Both the position numbers and the translations under genes were made by a program. The notes below the pieces were generated by a model that saw nothing but the letters and a program-made list of their open reading frames with translations, was not told where the DNA came from and ran no database searches. A stretch of 23,042 bases of DNA from positions 1 to 23,042 of the forward strand of contig NZ_CAAGHK010000083.1 of assembly GCF_900769625.1 (NCBI RefSeq), written 5' to 3'. The DNA is from an uncultured Clostridium sp. (GTDB lineage Bacteria; Bacillota; Clostridia; Clostridiales; Clostridiaceae). How positions within the stretch are numbered: the first letter of the stretch is position 1; each line of letters starts with the position of its first letter. Below are positions 1 to 7,799 of the stretch, one piece after another.

Positions 1-20
1 ACACGACGCTCTTCCGATCT
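1..20 (+). other. Illumina adapter remnant at contig edge
   Basis: The first 20 bases, acacgacgctcttccgatct, are identical to the 3' end of the TruSeq universal adapter. They are not part of the genome. The open frame of the following regulator runs in directly at base 21, which shows that genomic sequence begins there. Confidence 0.95.
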
Positions 21-761
21 CTTATAAAAAAGTATTCATTAAAGGAAGCCTTTGTATTTAACTTTCAATACAAAAAAACGAAAGAGGGAATTGAGAAGCT
101 GGGGGAATGCTGTGCTGACCAGCTTGATAAATATTTTATTGACAACTCTATAATAGGAGTAATGAGCGGGCGTACAATTGCTTCAATCTCAAACTTTGCT
201 CATAAGCTTACAAGGGAAGGACTGATTTTTATCCCATTAGTTGGAAATATAGGTGCTCAGGGACATACATGGCATGCAAATATAATAGCTGAAAATTTTG
301 CACGAAAAACAGGCGGCACTTACTGCCTGTTAAATGCACCTATACTATTACAAAACAAGGAAATATGTGATTTATTTAAAAAAGAGCCTTCAATTTCCCA
401 GATTCTAAAAAAGGGCAGATCATGTAATGTTGCACTTGTTGGAATTGGTGAAGTTAATCTTTCATCAACCTCTTATCTTGGAGGAGCTTTTTCTGAATCT
501 GATGCAGCAAATCTTACCTCTCAAAATGCAGCTGCTTCTGTATGTACATCTTATATCTCAAGAGATGGAAAAATTCTCAAAACTGACTTAAACTCACGTT
601 CTATTGGAATTTCCTTGGACGAACTTAAAGATACAACTATAATTGCTGTATCAACAGGCAGAGAAAAAATTGATGCTGTAAAAGCAGTATTACAAAGCGG
701 ATATATCGATATCTTTATGACTTCCATGGATACTGCTGCTGAACTTTTAGAAGATAAATAA
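21..761 (+). CDS. SorC-family sugar-binding transcriptional regulator, 5'-truncated
   Basis: This is the effector-binding domain of a SorC/DeoR(B. subtilis)-type regulator, which senses a phosphorylated sugar and controls a nearby catabolic operon. The frame is open from base 21, and the first in-frame ATG at 162 is internal. Reading from 21 gives family landmarks: a region beginning LIKKYSLKEAFVFNF, then IIGVMSGRTIASI, matching the usual 'GVSWGRT' block. The C-terminal half has LVGNIG, VALVGIGE, the YISRDGKILKTDLN block, and a closing IIAVSTGREKIDAVKAVLQ segment followed by IDIFMTSMDTAAELL. The N-terminal helix-turn-helix lies outside the window, so about 70 residues are missing. No regulated sugar operon is visible; the next gene is a DUF4317 protein. 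Family assignment is firm, the ligand is unknown. Confidence 0.85.
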   Translation, partial: LIKKYSLKEAFVFNFQYKKTKEGIEKLGECCADQLDKYFIDNSIIGVMSGRTIASISNFAHKLTREGLIFIPLVGNIGAQGHTWHANIIAENFARKTGGTYCLLNAPILLQNKEICDLFKKEPSISQILKKGRSCNVALVGIGEVNLSSTSYLGGAFSESDAANLTSQNAAASVCTSYISRDGKILKTDLNSRSIGISLDELKDTTIIAVSTGREKIDAVKAVLQSGYIDIFMTSMDTAAELLEDK

Positions 762-878
762 AAAATCTACTTCATTATTTCCATACTTGCAGAGAGATTC
801 ATTGAATAATATACTTGTATTTGGTAACATATTCTTTATTATGTACTAATAAAAACTCATGAAATGAGAGGATAGAAT

Positions 879-2411
879 ATGAGAAAAAAAGATATCTTAG
901 AACTAAAAAAACGACTAAAAAAAGACGACTGTACATTTACAAAAATGTGTGGCTGTTACGTAAATGGTGAAAAAAATATAATTCTAAAATTTACTGAAAC
1001 TTTTCTTAATCTTAATGAAGATGAATTCTTTAAATATCTTGAAATTGCAAAGAAATGCCTTTCTGGCACAAGTGGAAATAATCTTCTTCAGCTCGAATTT
1101 CCATTTAATCACAACGAAGAAGGCGGTAGACAATATGACCTTATGAAACTAAAAAAAAGCGGACTTAAAGACGATGTTCTCCTTGATGATTTTTACAATA
1201 ATATAATTGATAACTATGATTATACTGGAAACTTTCTAATACTTCTTTTCCATGATGCCTATGATGTTATTACAAAAACAAGTGACAATTCAAAGCTTGA
1301 TGAATCAGAAGAAGTATATGAATACATTTTATGCGCAATCTGTCCTGTTTCATTATCAAAACCTGGATTAAGCTATCTTCCAGATGATAATAGGATTGGT
1401 GCACGTTCAAGAGACTGGATTGTAGAAGCACCTGCTAATGGATTTATATTTCCTGCTTTTATCGACAGAAGTTCTGACATTCATTCAGTAATATACTATA
1501 CAAAAAATGCAAAAGATACTCATCCTGAATTGATGGAAGATGTTCTGGGATGTAAATCAGTTCAGACAGCAGCACAGCAGAAGGAAGCATTTACAAATAT
1601 CATAAAAAATGCAGTTGGCAGCGACGATGAAAAGTCTGAAAATTTAGTAATGGAAATCCAGGATACATTAAACACACTTGTTGATGATCACAATACAGTA
1701 AATGGTGATGATGCCGAACCAGTAATACTCACTGATAATGCTATTTCAAACCTTCTTGTTGAAAGTGGTATTCCAAAAGAAATTTCTGAAAATATCGAAA
1801 AATACTATACAGAAGAGTTCGGTGATACACCACCAGAAGCAAATAATCTCATAGACTCTAAAATCCTTGCCAAGAATGAACAAAAGAAAAAGGAGAAACG
1901 TCTTGAAAAACAGGTACAGATACTGCAAAACAAACTAGATAAAACTCTACAGTCATCAGTATTAGATGAAAATTTCGAGTCGAATAACAGCGAAAAACTT
2001 GATGGAAGATCTATTCTGGAAGATCTAAATAAAACATCTGTTAATTCAATAGCAAGTGTATCAAATTCTTATGCTGAAAATTCAAAGTCCCCTGGTGACA
2101 CTGACGATTATATCAATACAGATTCTGAAGCTGCCTTTGATTATGATACAGAACAAAAAACTGATGAAAATCCTTCACAGCGACCAGCAGATTCTAATCA
2201 TGATATCATTGATAATAATCATTCACCTCAGGAAACAAAAACATCTGAAAAAGCTTCTAACAGTCAGTCAAGCTATGATATTGTCCTTCAGGTAAAACCA
2301 GAAAAAGTTGAACAGATAAAGTATCAAATAATCAATGGAAAGAAATATCTAGTTATTCCTGTTGAAGAAGACGAACAAGCAAATGTAAATGGTATTGACG
2401 GTTTAATATAA
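879..2411 (+). CDS. DUF4317 family protein
   Basis: This 510-residue protein belongs to DUF4317, a family of unknown function found mainly in Lachnospiraceae and relatives. The diagnostic N-terminus is present: basic MRKKDILELKKRLKKDDCTF, then MCGCYVNGEK and the ETFLNLNEDEFFKYLEIAKK block, followed by LSGTSGNNLLQLEF. The conserved domain seems to fill about residues 1-325. A lysine/glutamate-rich helix that looks coiled-coil follows (about 328-358), then an Asp/Ser/Asn-rich low-complexity linker (about 360-465). The short conserved C-terminal tail has INGKKYLVIPVEEDE and VNGIDGLI. No signal peptide or membrane segment is visible, so it is probably cytosolic. A GAGAGG site lies 7 bases before the ATG. 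It stands alone, about 115 bp after the SorC gene. No function is known. Confidence 0.85.
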   Translation: MRKKDILELKKRLKKDDCTFTKMCGCYVNGEKNIILKFTETFLNLNEDEFFKYLEIAKKCLSGTSGNNLLQLEFPFNHNEEGGRQYDLMKLKKSGLKDDVLLDDFYNNIIDNYDYTGNFLILLFHDAYDVITKTSDNSKLDESEEVYEYILCAICPVSLSKPGLSYLPDDNRIGARSRDWIVEAPANGFIFPAFIDRSSDIHSVIYYTKNAKDTHPELMEDVLGCKSVQTAAQQKEAFTNIIKNAVGSDDEKSENLVMEIQDTLNTLVDDHNTVNGDDAEPVILTDNAISNLLVESGIPKEISENIEKYYTEEFGDTPPEANNLIDSKILAKNEQKKKEKRLEKQVQILQNKLDKTLQSSVLDENFESNNSEKLDGRSILEDLNKTSVNSIASVSNSYAENSKSPGDTDDYINTDSEAAFDYDTEQKTDENPSQRPADSNHDIIDNNHSPQETKTSEKASNSQSSYDIVLQVKPEKVEQIKYQIINGKKYLVIPVEEDEQANVNGIDGLI

Positions 2412-2542
2412 TTAAATATCTTAATTATATGATTTCCAAAAAATTAATTACAGAATATTTGCCCTAAATCCAGTAAACATTAAATAGTACTGACTCTGCA
2501 ATGCTAAACTCAATTATTAATTTTTTTAAAATAATATATCTG

Positions 2543-2601
2543 CTGACAACGCATTATATTTATCCTATCTTATGAATAATGATTGTAATTCGTGGCATAA
2601 T
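2543..2601 (+). promoter_or_regulatory. Candidate promoters for the DUF1540 gene
   Basis: Two possible sigma-A promoters precede the small gene. The first is CTGACA (2543-2548), a 17-base spacer and TATCTT (2566-2571). The second is an extended -10 TGG-CATAAT (2593-2601). Either leaves a short leader before the AAAGGAG at 2616-2622. The matches are imperfect and unverified. Confidence 0.35.
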
Positions 2602-2631
2602 ATATTTGTCGAAAGAAAAGGAGTGATTTTT

Positions 2632-2790
2632 ATGTCAATTAATTCAAGTATCAAATGTTCAGTAAAAAGCTGTAAATTTAATGATGAAGCAAAGTCTTAC
2701 TGCACACTAAATGAAATTAAAGTAGGAACTCATGAAGCAAATCCTCAAGTTCCCGAATGTACAGATTGTGAATCATTTAAATTAAAATAA
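2632..2790 (+). CDS. DUF1540 domain small cysteine protein
   Basis: This 52-residue protein matches DUF1540, short Cys-rich proteins of anaerobic Firmicutes that are thought to bind metal. The cysteines are at residues 9, 14, 24, 43 and 46, in the order IKCSVKSCKF, YCTL and CTDCESF, with the typical INEIKV-like stretch (NEIKVGT) between. The start is ATG 2632 because a strong AAAGGAG (2616-2622) lies 9 bases upstream. An earlier in-frame ATG at 2572 has no ribosome binding site and would add 20 non-conserved residues. The role is unknown; a metal-binding or redox function is inferred only from the cysteines. The gene is monocistronic and ends in the shared terminator at 2918-2956. Confidence 0.85.
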   Translation: MSINSSIKCSVKSCKFNDEAKSYCTLNEIKVGTHEANPQVPECTDCESFKLK

Positions 2791-2917
2791 AATAATTACA
2801 ATTTAAAACAATAAGTTCTAAATAGTAATTTTGATAACTATTTGATTAATTAATTTCAAATCAAATAAAAATGACTGCATCGTATTTATTTTACTATTAA
2901 CTAGAACTTTAACAAAT

Positions 2918-2956
2918 AAAACTGTGCTGAAACACAATATGTAACAGCACAGTTTT
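2918..2956. terminator. Bidirectional intrinsic terminator
   Basis: A perfect 12-bp stem, AAAACTGTGCTG (2918-2929) against CAGCACAGTTTT (2945-2956), encloses a 15-base loop. T-rich sequence follows on the plus strand (TTTTGTTATTT) and on the minus strand (TTTTATTTGTT). It lies between the convergent DUF1540 and DeoR genes, so it can serve both. Confidence 0.85.
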
Positions 2957-2992
2957 GTTATTTCTAACCATCCTGCGACGATTTTTTTACTG

Positions 2993-3757
2993 CTAAATCA
3001 TATGTATATTATATTTTTCAAGTTCTGCTGTAACAGCAGTTTCTGGTAGTTCTTCAGTTATTATTGAATCAAATTCAGATATTTTTGCAAAATTATATAC
3101 TGCATCAATATTAAATCTGTCATTGAGGATTAAAAGATAGCGTTCTTTTGAGCTGTCCATAATTGCTCTTTTTGTATGTGCATCTTCTGAAATGGACGTA
3201 CTTAGATTGCCAGTTTCAGTATTTACTCCTACACATCCTACAAATGCTTTATTACAGCAGTAATTCTTAATTCCATTTATAGCCTGAGATCCTATGGTTC
3301 CGCCTACAATAGAACTGTAGTTTCCTCCAATGTATATAAGATTTATATTATCAGTACATTCAATTACGGATGACATGACAATCATATTTGTAATTACTGT
3401 CACCTTTTTATCTCCTGCTGCAATAAGCCTGGCTATACAGTATGATATGCTTGATGAATCTAAAAATATCGTATCATTATCATTTATCATTTCATAAGCT
3501 TTTATTGCCACTTTTTCCTTTTTATCAATATCATTATGAATTCTTTTCAGATAGCTTATTTCATTTATAATCTTTCGTGTTACTTTTATTGCACCTCCGT
3601 AAGTCCTCTTTAAAAGATTCTGTTTTTCAAGTGTCTGCAAATCCTTTCTTATCATACTTTCGCTTATATTAAATCTTTCACTTAAATCCTTCACAAATAT
3701 CTTTCCGTCTTTTTCTAACAAATCCAGAATGCATTTATACCTTTCCTCTATAAACAT
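2993..3757 (-). CDS. DeoR/GlpR-family transcriptional regulator
   Basis: This is a 254-residue DeoR-type repressor. Residues about 4-57 form the N-terminal winged helix: ERYKCILDLLEKDGKI, then VKDLSERFNISESMIRKDL (recognition helix) and the wing LLKRTYGGAI. The C-terminal half is the DeoRC sensor domain, which usually binds a sugar phosphate, with IFLDSSSISYCIARLI, VITNMIVM, LIYIGGNYSSIVGGTIG, and a KAFVGCVGVNTETG segment. Length is normal for the family (about 250). GGGAGGT lies 6 bases before the ATG, and a good sigma-A promoter is at 3780-3809. It is divergent from the HAD phosphatase gene at 4046, so control of that gene and autoregulation are likely inferences. The inducer cannot be read from the sequence. 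Confidence 0.92.
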   Translation of the reverse strand: MFIEERYKCILDLLEKDGKIFVKDLSERFNISESMIRKDLQTLEKQNLLKRTYGGAIKVTRKIINEISYLKRIHNDIDKKEKVAIKAYEMINDNDTIFLDSSSISYCIARLIAAGDKKVTVITNMIVMSSVIECTDNINLIYIGGNYSSIVGGTIGSQAINGIKNYCCNKAFVGCVGVNTETGNLSTSISEDAHTKRAIMDSSKERYLLILNDRFNIDAVYNFAKISEFDSIITEELPETAVTAELEKYNIHMI

Positions 3758-3779
3758 AGCTTACCTCCCATTTATTCTC

Positions 3780-3809
3780 ATTATATCAGATTTTTATGTT
3801 TACTTTCAA
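3780..3809 (-). promoter_or_regulatory. Sigma-A promoter of the deoR-type gene
   Basis: On the minus strand, TTGAAA (3804-3809) is separated by 18 bases from a consensus TATAAT (3780-3785). This leaves a leader of about 15-20 bases with GGGAGGT before the DeoR start at 3757. Confidence 0.7.
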
Positions 3810-3850
3810 TATTATCGTTGATTTCAAGAATAAATGATAATATAATAGCA

Positions 3851-3909
3851 TTAAACGATAACAAACACTAATGTTTTTTAATTGATAATTTACATTTATC
3901 AATTATCAA
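3851..3909. promoter_or_regulatory. Candidate operator region between divergent deoR and HAD genes
   Basis: The 288-bp divergent spacer carries repeated ACGATAA and TGATAA words (near 3854, 3883 and 4022). It also has an inverted repeat, AATTGATAA (3880-3888) against TTATCAATT (3896-3904), with an overlapping alternative pairing TTGATAATT/AATTATCAA (3882-3890 and 3901-3909). DeoR-type repressors often bind such repeats. Assignment as an operator is inference from position only. Confidence 0.35.
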
Positions 3910-4045
3910 GTAGTAATAAATCTTTATAGATTTTTAGTAAGATTCATTAAAATCTGTCTATATTAATATTATTAATTTACCTGTTATTATTTATTTGTAA
4001 TTAGAATAATATTTTAAATTTACGATAAAACGGAGGATATAAATA

Positions 4046-4945
4046 ATGAAAAAAGCTATATTTTTTGATATTGATGGTACACTTCTTAATTCATCAAAAG
4101 GAGTAAATAAAATGACACCAGCGGTAAAAAAATCTATCCGTAGACTCCAGGAAAATGGTCATTCAGTATTTATTTCAAGTGGTCGTCCATATGCTTTTTT
4201 AAATGATGATATTTTAGATTTTGGCTTTGATGGTTATATATTAATGAATGGTTCACTCATTTTATCTAATGATAACAATACCGATAAAACTGTTTTTAAA
4301 AATAACTGTCTTTCCAATACTATTTCCTATAACGATATAAATGTTTTTGAAAATGAATCTATAAATACTTTATATAAACATCCTTTTGATAAGTCAGAGC
4401 TAAAAGAACTGCTCAAGAAATTTGATGAATATAATATACAATATATACTTGAAGATGAAAAGTACTCATATTTAAGAGCTGATTTCAAATATCAGAAAGA
4501 ATTTTATGAAAATATAGGGATATCGATGAAATATATTAAACATGAATTTGATATCGATAAAATCAATGTTTACAAAATTGAAATGCTCTGCCCTGACAAA
4601 GCTTCTTCTGATTTCTGCAGAACTCTTGAAAATGATAATTTCAGATATACATTCTTTGATGAATTTAATCTTTTTGAGCTATATTCGCCCAAAAATACAA
4701 AAGCATCAGCAATCTTAAAAATATTAGACTATATTAATGTTGATGTATCTGACAGTTATGCTTTCGGTGACAGTCATAATGATATTGAAATGCTAAATAC
4801 CGTTGGCTGTGGTATTGCCATGGGAAATGCATCTTATGAAATAAAACAACATTCTAATAAGATTACAAAATCAGTTTCTGAAGATGGCGTTGCATACGGT
4901 ATCGAAAATTATATCCTTACTCAACCTCAATATGTAACTGATTAA
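4046..4945 (+). CDS. Cof-type HAD superfamily phosphatase
   Basis: This 299-residue protein is a Cof/type IIB HAD hydrolase, a family that dephosphorylates sugar phosphates and other small phosphates in the cytosol. Motif I is FFDIDGT with nucleophile D8 and D10. Motif II is the serine of FISSGRP (about 43-48). Motif IV is FGDSHNDIEM (240-249) with D242 and D246, followed by GIAMGNAS and the usual C-terminal VSEDGVAYGIENYIL. The cap domain lies between about residues 85 and 190. GGAGG (4032-4036) precedes the ATG by 9 bases. It is transcribed away from a DeoR regulator, whose sensor domain family also recognises sugar phosphates, so the two may form a small detoxification or recycling unit (inference). 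The substrate is unknown. Confidence 0.9.
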   Translation: MKKAIFFDIDGTLLNSSKGVNKMTPAVKKSIRRLQENGHSVFISSGRPYAFLNDDILDFGFDGYILMNGSLILSNDNNTDKTVFKNNCLSNTISYNDINVFENESINTLYKHPFDKSELKELLKKFDEYNIQYILEDEKYSYLRADFKYQKEFYENIGISMKYIKHEFDIDKINVYKIEMLCPDKASSDFCRTLENDNFRYTFFDEFNLFELYSPKNTKASAILKILDYINVDVSDSYAFGDSHNDIEMLNTVGCGIAMGNASYEIKQHSNKITKSVSEDGVAYGIENYILTQPQYVTD

Positions 4946-5154
4946 TATAGTAGTCCATCTTTTACACGAAGATAGATCTTACACATTATTTATGAATCAA
5001 TAATTCATAAAAAAATATATACTGCACTAGGAAATCTACAATTACAATTTATTAATTCCGCAGTAATTGAGCCATTAATTGTCAACTGCTCAATGTCAAT
5101 TGGAACATATATCTCTCATAAAAAAAATTAATCATTTATAAGATTATAATAAAA

Positions 5155-5193
5155 AGGAACTGATGTACTAATTATTATAGTTCACCAGTTCCT
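5155..5193 (-). terminator. Intrinsic terminator below the GGDEF remnant
   Basis: AGGAACTG (5155-5162) pairs with CAGTTCCT (5186-5193), extended by a further GTG/CAT stretch with one wobble pair. Read on the minus strand the hairpin is followed by a run of five T. It marks the end of the old minus-strand transcription unit. Confidence 0.7.
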
Positions 5194-5208
5194 CTATTAT
5201 ATTGAATA

Positions 5209-5457
5209 CTATTGTAATCTTTCTAAATAAAATACTTTAACTATATATGTTAAATCTGTCTGCTGTACTTCATGCTTATCTGCTTTTGGGCAGAGAAGCA
5301 TGAACTCATCACTGCCAATTCTATATAGTTTATATCCATTAATAAGATGCTTCTCTATACAATCTGCTGAAGTGATAATTGTCTTATCCCCAACACTATG
5401 TCCATATTCATCATTTAACAATTTAATATTATTTAAATCTACTGATACGATAATCAT
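5209..5457 (-). pseudogene. GGDEF (diguanylate cyclase) domain fragment
   Basis: The 82-codon frame contains the middle of a GGDEF domain: SVDLNNIKLLNDEYGHSVGD, the metal and nucleotide-binding half, and YRIGSDEFMLLC, the active-site loop. The signature reads GSDEF in place of GGDEF, which would be expected to impair c-di-GMP synthesis. The N-terminal part of the domain (the usual 'DpLTgl.NR' start) and everything after about residue 60 of the fragment are missing; the tail is unrelated to the family. It begins abruptly where the upstream phosphodiesterase fragment ends, sharing 4 bases with it. I read it as a remnant, not a functional gene. Confidence 0.7.
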
Positions 5458-5873
5458 CGAAGTTTTTGAGTATATCTGAGAATCCGTATGTATTCTGTAA
5501 CTGTCATATTCATTTTATTATTAAACCATTCACTATAATAATTTACATTATCATCACTATTAAATATATAGAAATTTCCACCCTTGCTCGATCTGTAATT
5601 ATTTGTTATTATTAAAAATTCATCATCATCTTTTACATCATTTCCATTATATTTTAAGTTTATAATTCTACTTGAGTTTTCATTTATAAGATTTCCGTCA
5701 AAATCATATTTAGGAGCTTGAGTTACATCAATTTCATAAGTTACTCCATCTATAGTATCAAAATTATATGCAGGATAATTCTTATTTAATAATTCCTGTT
5801 CTTCAGATGAATTAGCATCAATAGTGTTAAATAAACCAGCACTCATTTCAAGCCAATCCTTAACTTCTTTTAA
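5454..5873 (-). pseudogene. 2',3'-cyclic-nucleotide 2'-phosphodiesterase / 5'-nucleotidase C-terminal fragment
   Basis: The frame encodes part of the 5_nucleotid_C domain of a CpdB/YfkN-type secreted nucleotidase. Landmarks are VKDWLEMSAGLFNTID, NYPAYNFDTIDGVTYEID, the GNLINENSSRIINLKYNG stretch and FLIITNNYRSSKGGNFYIF. An ATG exists at 5844-5846 but homology continues upstream of it to 5873, so that ATG is internal. The metallophosphatase catalytic domain (about 350 residues), signal peptide and the C-terminal end are absent. The fragment starts next to a short repeat (5875-5899) that follows the alcohol dehydrogenase remnant. It cannot encode an active enzyme. Confidence 0.8.
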
Positions 5874-5874
5874 T

Positions 5875-5899
5875 TATCAATTCTCAATTGTCCATTGCC
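5875..5899. repeat. Short AATTGTCCATTG-type interspersed repeat at a pseudogene junction
   Basis: This copy contains CAATTGTCCATTG, and the reverse-strand 12-mer CAATGGACAATT recurs exactly at 18622-18633. Related AATTGACAATT words occur in other spacers of the window. Here the repeat supplies the stop codon of the alcohol dehydrogenase remnant and separates it from the phosphodiesterase remnant. Confidence 0.5.
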
Positions 5900-7020
5900 T
5901 TCCTGTATATTTCCTCAATTTCTCTCTGATTGGACACTACTGGATTATTGGCAATACTTGCAGCTGATACCTTCATGCAGTTTTCTACCATCCATGGTAT
6001 ATCATCTTCGGTAATGCCAATATCTGATAAACTAACATTGAGTTCAAGTTTCTTAAGCATTGTCTCTATCTTCACTGCACAGTCTTCAGCTGTAATTCCT
6101 CCAAGTATTCTTGCAATCTTGCTGAATTTATATCGGTTACCTTTATAAGATGCAGCAATTATTGTAGGTGCCAGTGCTGCAAGTCCCTGTCCATGAACTA
6201 TATTTTTAAGCCCGCTGGCTGGATGCTCCATACCATGAGCAAGTGTAACACCAGCTGTATTTATGACCATACCTCCTATTGTACTTGCCAGGGCCATCTT
6301 TTCCCATCCTTCCCTGTCATCACCATTATTATATACATTGACAAGATTTTCAGAAATTAATTATATTCCATAAAGACTAAGTGCATCAGTAAATGGCTGT
6401 GAAATCCTTGATGTATATGCTTCAATGCAGTGGCATAATGCATCAAATCCAACTGATGCAAGAACCTTCTTAGGCATTGTCATCATACATTCTGGATCAA
6501 CAATTGATGCTTTTGCTACAATTGCACTGCAGCGCAGAGATTTCTTATCGCCAGTTTCAGGATTGGTAAATACTGCAAATCAATTACCTTCTGAACCAGT
6601 ACCACATGTTGTCGGAATCAAAATAAGTGGAAGTGCTTTATTACTTTGTTTTCTGTTAAATATATAATCGTTAATATCACCGCTATTTAGTGCCATAAAT
6701 GCAATTCCTTTTGCACAGTCCATAATGCTGCCACCACCAATTGCAACAACTACATTACATCCATTTTCCTTAGCAAATGCTGCTCCTTCTTCGGCAGTAG
6801 TTGTCAGTGGATTCTGTGATACCTTATCAAATAAAACACTGTCTATGCCAGATTCTTTAAGGCTGTTTTTAACTTTATCATAAAGACCTGATTTCTTTGC
6901 ACTGCTCTTTCCAGTGACAATCAATGCTTTATTTCCATACTGTGAGGTTATTTCTCCAGCCTGTTTTACTTTTCCGGATCCAAAGACAATATTAGCTGTC
7001 AGAAAATATGAAAAGTCTAT
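5884..7020 (-). pseudogene. Iron-containing alcohol dehydrogenase with two in-frame stops
   Basis: Read in one frame, this 379-codon stretch is a nearly full-length group III (Fe-dependent) alcohol dehydrogenase. It starts at IDFSYFLTANIVFGSGKV, has the NAD-binding GGGSIMDCAKGIAF, then LPLILIPTTCGTGSEGN, the FDALCHCIEAYTS block and LAHGMEHPASGLKNIVHGQG with the metal-binding histidines, and ends in VSAASIANNPVVS. Two nonsense codons interrupt it: TGA at 6580-6582 just after GTGSEGN, and TAA at 6361-6363 in 'LYGI-stop-LISENL', where the family has a sense codon. Each can be one base away from a sense codon. No frameshift is present. The native start and promoter are gone; the frame is fused upstream to a membrane-protein piece. 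It is probably inactive, and recently so. Confidence 0.85.
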
Positions 7021-7254
7021 TGGAGGAGCTGCATATTTATCTTTACTTTCTGAAACTGCATCCATTGCTGCTTCTACAGCTGCATCATAACTATCTTCTG
7101 CTGTAACAGCTTCTATTTCACTAACTGCCTGTGATTCTACAATTTCACTTGGGTTAAGAAGATAACCTACTGCAATAATTATTAATGCATAAAAATTTAC
7201 TGCTAAAACAATTGAAAGAATAAGTATCTTACCAATTTTTTTAAGAGGAATATT
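7021..7254 (-). pseudogene. Membrane-anchored protein N-terminal fragment (unknown)
   Basis: Between the kinase tail and the alcohol dehydrogenase, the same open frame encodes about 78 residues of another protein. They begin NIPLKKIGKILILSIV, one hydrophobic helix of about 22 residues ending IIIAVGYLL, then an acidic Ala/Glu-rich stretch (SEIEAVTAEDSYDAAVEAAM). Basic residues before the helix and acid residues after suggest the N-terminus of a secreted or membrane-tethered protein. No family is recognised, and it has no start codon or ribosome binding site of its own. The boundaries are estimates from where recognisable homology starts on each side. Confidence 0.5.
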
Positions 7255-7371
7255 AACCTTACTCTTAACCTGAATTTCACCACCATGAAGCTCAATGATT
7301 TGCTTAGTAATAGTAAGTCCACTTCCACCCTTTTGTTCAGAGTCCTTATCAATAACTTGAAAGAACCTCAT
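7255..7371 (-). pseudogene. Histidine kinase HATPase_c C-terminal fragment
   Basis: About 39 residues match the end of a sensor histidine kinase ATPase domain. RFFQVIDKDSEQKGGSGL is followed by TITKQIIELHGGEIQVKSK, which is the F/G2-box region. The normal GG(S/T)GLGL motif is shortened: a Gly-Leu pair is missing after GGSGL. The rest of the kinase is not present upstream. The fragment has no ribosome binding site at its ATG, and reads straight through into the membrane-protein piece and alcohol dehydrogenase. Confidence 0.7.
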
Positions 7372-7432
7372 CTGTATTTTCTAAATCGAGAGCAGATGTT
7401 CCATCTCTAAAATACCCATCCCAAACTTCCAT
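7349..7432 (-). pseudogene. NUDIX-like N-terminus, truncated after about 17 residues
   Basis: A perfect AAGGAGG (7440-7446) sits 7 bases before ATG 7432, and the frame opens MEVWDGYFRDGTSALDL, which resembles the N-terminus of clostridial NUDIX hydrolases (MEIWDGY-type starts). After about 17 residues it stops resembling the family and ends at a TGA inside the kinase fragment, in another frame. The strong ribosome binding site shows this was once a translated gene start. The match is short, so the NUDIX label is tentative. Confidence 0.45.
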
Positions 7433-7446
7433 ATGAAATCCTCCTT

Positions 7447-7799
7447 ACAAATTCCAATTTATGAAGTAGTTTTAAAATTAAACTAACTCTTAATAAAATA
7501 CAATTGTTCATTATTAATTCAATATTATGCTAATATAATTTTAAATTCATCCAAAACTTTTCCAATTATACTTTGCTACACTTCTAATTACCTATTTGAA
7601 AATTATTATCTTCGCAACAAGCTGCAAAAGTTTATCCATGTTTCGTAGCTTCCTACGAAAATCAATTTTTAATTTGTGGACTAGTCTTTAAATTTCCTTT
7701 TTACTATAATCATTCCTTCTAAATAATATTCTGCAAATGCACAAAATCCAATGATAATAATATCATTGGATCTTATTTTTATTGCTTTTAAAATGCCAG
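7447..7799. other. 353-bp spacer with two hairpins
   Basis: This stretch between the remnant cluster and the methyltransferase gene has no convincing frame. It contains a hairpin at 7641-7660 (TTTCGTAG, loop CTTC, CTACGAAA) followed by a weak T-run, and the terminator at 7746-7771. The promoter of the NUDIX-like start presumably lies near 7447-7500, but I cannot pick it out. Confidence 0.5.
7746..7771. terminator. Intrinsic terminator below the methyltransferase gene
   Basis: A perfect 11-bp stem, ATCCAATGATA (7746-7756) and TATCATTGGAT (7761-7771), encloses a 4-base loop. It lies 29 bases past the stop of the minus-strand methyltransferase. Read on that strand TTTTG follows; a longer T-run follows on the plus strand. 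Confidence 0.7.

Noticed and set aside
2572..2631. Upstream ATG start for the DUF1540 protein
   Set aside because: No ribosome binding site precedes it, while AAAGGAG lies 9 bases before ATG 2632 where family similarity begins.
4989..5011. AT-only hairpin after the HAD gene as a terminator
   Set aside because: The stem (TTTATGAAT/ATTCATAAA) is all A-T apart from one G-C pair and is followed by A residues, not T.
6580..6582. TGA in the alcohol dehydrogenase as a selenocysteine codon
   Set aside because: It does not fall at a catalytic or metal-binding position, and a second stop (TAA at 6361-6363) interrupts the same frame.
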